Origin: Chimaeribacter californicus
GTDB taxonomy: Bacteria > Pseudomonadota > Gammaproteobacteria > Enterobacterales > Enterobacteriaceae
Direction of reading: 5' to 3'
Length of the DNA: 64,000 nucleotides
Assembly (NCBI RefSeq): GCF_002858675.1
Contig: NZ_PJZF01000017.1
Span: 1-64,000 of the forward strand
Part shown: piece by piece, positions 62,598 to 64,000 of the stretch
How positions within the stretch are numbered: the stretch's first letter is position 1
Layout: each line of letters opens with the position of its first letter
Notes under the pieces: generated by a model
Database searches by the model: none
Told to the model about the DNA's origin: nothing
The model's input: only the letters and a program-made list of their open reading frames with translations
Position numbers and translations under genes: made by a program

Positions 62598-63530
62598 CTA
62601 TCCGCCATAGCCAGGCAAGGCGGCGGGCATCTGCGCCATTACGCCTTGCAGGTGCTCGCTGAGGCACTGGTGCAATTGCCGTATGGCCGGGGAGAACTGC
62701 TTTCTGTGCGGGCAGATCAGGTGCAGCGGGAGGATTTCGCCGGGGTGGTGCGGCAACAGCACCTGTAACCGCCCGGCCAGCACGTCATCACTGAGGTCAA
62801 TCCAGGATTTATACACAATCCCCATGCCGTCCACCGCCCAGCGCCGGGCAATGTCGGCGTCGTCACACAGCATCCGGCTGCTCACCGTGAGCTGGCGCGG
62901 CGCGCCCTGCCCCGGGAACAGCCATTTGTCATACACCTGGCCATTCAGGGTATAGAGCAAACAGGCGTGGCGGGGAATGTCATCCAGCTGTTGCGGCTCG
63001 CCATGTTGTTGCAGGTAGGCCGGTGAGGCAGCCAGCACCCGCCGGTTATCGGCGGCCAGCGGCAGGGCGACATAGCGGCTGTTGTCCAGTGCGCCGTAGC
63101 GGATAGCCACATCCACCGGGTCGCGGAACATATCACTGCGCTGGTCGGAGAGCGACAACCGCAGGGAGAGGCCGGGGTGTGCCTTGAAAAAGGCGGTAAT
63201 CACCGGCAACAGGATATTGCGGCCGATATCCGAGGGCAGCGCGACTTTGATTTCGCCCTGCAACGCCTCGTCATTGCTTTGCAGGCTCTCTGCACCCGCC
63301 TGCACCAGCGCCAGCAACTCCTGGGCATAGGGCAAATAGGTTTCGCCTTCGGCCGTCAGCCGCAGGCTGCGCGTGGAACGGACGAACAGGCGCTTATCCA
63401 GATCGCGCTCCAGCCGCTGCACGGCCGCACTGGCCTGCCCCGGCAGCAGGCCAGCTTCACGCGCCGCGCGGGAAAAGCTGCCGAGCGCAGCAGAACGGAC
63501 AAACAGCGCCACATCCTCAAGACGGATCAT
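62598..63530 (-). CDS. LysR-family regulator
   Basis: A 310-residue regulator with HTH ALFVRSAALGSFSRAAREAGLLPGQASAAVQRLERDLDKRLFVRS (about 7-51) followed by RSLRLTAEGETYL. The LPGQAS turn is longer than the normal SQSAVS pattern, as seen in one LysR subgroup. The effector domain starts near residue 93 (GEIKVALPSDIGRNILLPVI). It lies between a TetR-family gene (stop 22 bases upstream) and the SDR gene downstream, all on the same strand; the SDR is a likely target. Confidence 0.88.
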   Translation of the reverse strand: MIRLEDVALFVRSAALGSFSRAAREAGLLPGQASAAVQRLERDLDKRLFVRSTRSLRLTAEGETYLPYAQELLALVQAGAESLQSNDEALQGEIKVALPSDIGRNILLPVITAFFKAHPGLSLRLSLSDQRSDMFRDPVDVAIRYGALDNSRYVALPLAADNRRVLAASPAYLQQHGEPQQLDDIPRHACLLYTLNGQVYDKWLFPGQGAPRQLTVSSRMLCDDADIARRWAVDGMGIVYKSWIDLSDDVLAGRLQVLLPHHPGEILPLHLICPHRKQFSPAIRQLHQCLSEHLQGVMAQMPAALPGYGG

Positions 63531-63552
63531 GCGTTCTCCCTGTTGAACAGGC

Positions 63553-64000
63553 TCACGGCCTGATCCAGGCGGCGATGCACTCTTTCATCACCCGCAGCCG
63601 TTCATCCAGCGCGGCTTGCCCGCCCAGATCTTTCTGGTAAAGGATCGATAGCGTGGACTGGTTGATCAGGTAGAAAAAGCCGAGAGCGGAAATGTTGATG
63701 TTCAGTTGCATGACGTCAATGCCGCCCCGCACCGTGCCTTCCGCCCGGCCACGCGCCAGCAGGTGCCCGGTGATGTTAATCCAGCTCTGGTTAATCTCCA
63801 CTGTCACCCCGGAGGTTTTAAGGTGCCGCGCTTTCAGCTGGTTCTCACTGTTGAGCAGGCGGATAAACTCCGGGTTTTTTAAATAGTAGTGCCAGGTGAA
63901 CTCGACCAGTTTCAGGATCGCTTCGTTGGCGGGAAACGCCTCCAGGTCGAGCGCCGCCTCCTGTTCACGGATGTCACGGTAGGCCGCTTCCAGCACCCGG
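63553..64000 (-). CDS. TetR-family regulator, C-terminal part (cut by window edge)
   Basis: About 149 residues are visible and the frame stays open to the window end, so the N-terminal HTH lies outside. The visible part is the helical effector domain: LEAAYRDIREQEAALDLEAFPANEAILKLVEFTWHYYLKNPEFIRLLNSENQL, then VEINQSWINITGHLLARGRAEGTVRGGIDVMQLNINISALGFFYLINQSTLSILYQ. This is the TetR C-terminal pattern of regulators near dehydrogenase or degradation genes. The LysR gene follows after 22 bases. Confidence 0.8.
   Translation of the reverse strand, partial: RVLEAAYRDIREQEAALDLEAFPANEAILKLVEFTWHYYLKNPEFIRLLNSENQLKARHLKTSGVTVEINQSWINITGHLLARGRAEGTVRGGIDVMQLNINISALGFFYLINQSTLSILYQKDLGGQAALDERLRVMKECIAAWIRP

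Overview
The window reads as a chromosomal segment of a GC-rich member of the Enterobacterales. The evidence is the enterobacterial style of ribosome binding sites and operators, paoABC-type and idnD/idnO-type genes, a CbrC (UPF0167) protein, MipA and OprD-type outer membrane proteins, and many LysR regulators. The genus cannot be fixed from sequence alone. No rRNA, tRNA or CRISPR array was seen. Most of it is accessory metabolism: transport, sugar and sugar-acid oxidation, and small reductases, each with its own regulator.

Region by region: (1) 0-0.35 kb, the tail of an IS200/IS605 tnpB with its right-end hairpin. (2) 0.6-4.2 kb, a small monooxygenase-fold protein and three aldo/keto reductases, the first an internally deleted chimera. 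(3) 4.3-9.8 kb, a LOG-family hydrolase, a 0.96 kb gap with a strong CRP-like site, then paoABC for a periplasmic molybdenum aldehyde dehydrogenase without paoD. (4) 9.8-15.5 kb, small unknown genes and a divergent LysR/MFS pair flanked by a 79-bp direct repeat that copies the 3' end of the next LysR gene. (5) 15.7-20 kb, treZ-treY, making trehalose from glycogen-type glucans. (6) 20.2-25.6 kb, an AT-richer islet with unknown genes (including a 57-residue protein), a tyrosine recombinase, a DUF697-like protein, a DUF3750 protein and a UV damage endonuclease. (7) 25.6-34.1 kb, an aldonate catabolic island: epimerase-like and yellow/MRJP-like exported proteins, RspA-type dehydratase, GntR regulator, IdnO-like and IdnD-like dehydrogenases and an MFS carrier, tied together by three TTGT-N9-TACA sites.

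(8) 34.1-44.2 kb is the most interesting block: LysR, a PDR/VanB-type reductase with no oxygenase, a CodA-like deaminase, a RidA-family protein lacking the usual arginine, a creatininase-family hydrolase, a THI5-type ABC transporter, a FAD oxidase and an OprD porin. Tight overlaps suggest one operon for uptake and ring opening of an unknown nitrogen heterocycle. (9) 44.2-48.4 kb, a B3/B4-domain protein divergent from an XRE-cupin regulator, an AraC/SDR pair and an exported alpha/beta hydrolase. (10) 48.4-53.4 kb, two back-to-back two-component systems followed by mipA. (11) 53.8-64 kb, an SDR, a comB/SnoaL-like pair, a chemoreceptor, a general porin, a drug exporter divergent from LysR, and an SDR-LysR-TetR run cut by the window edge.
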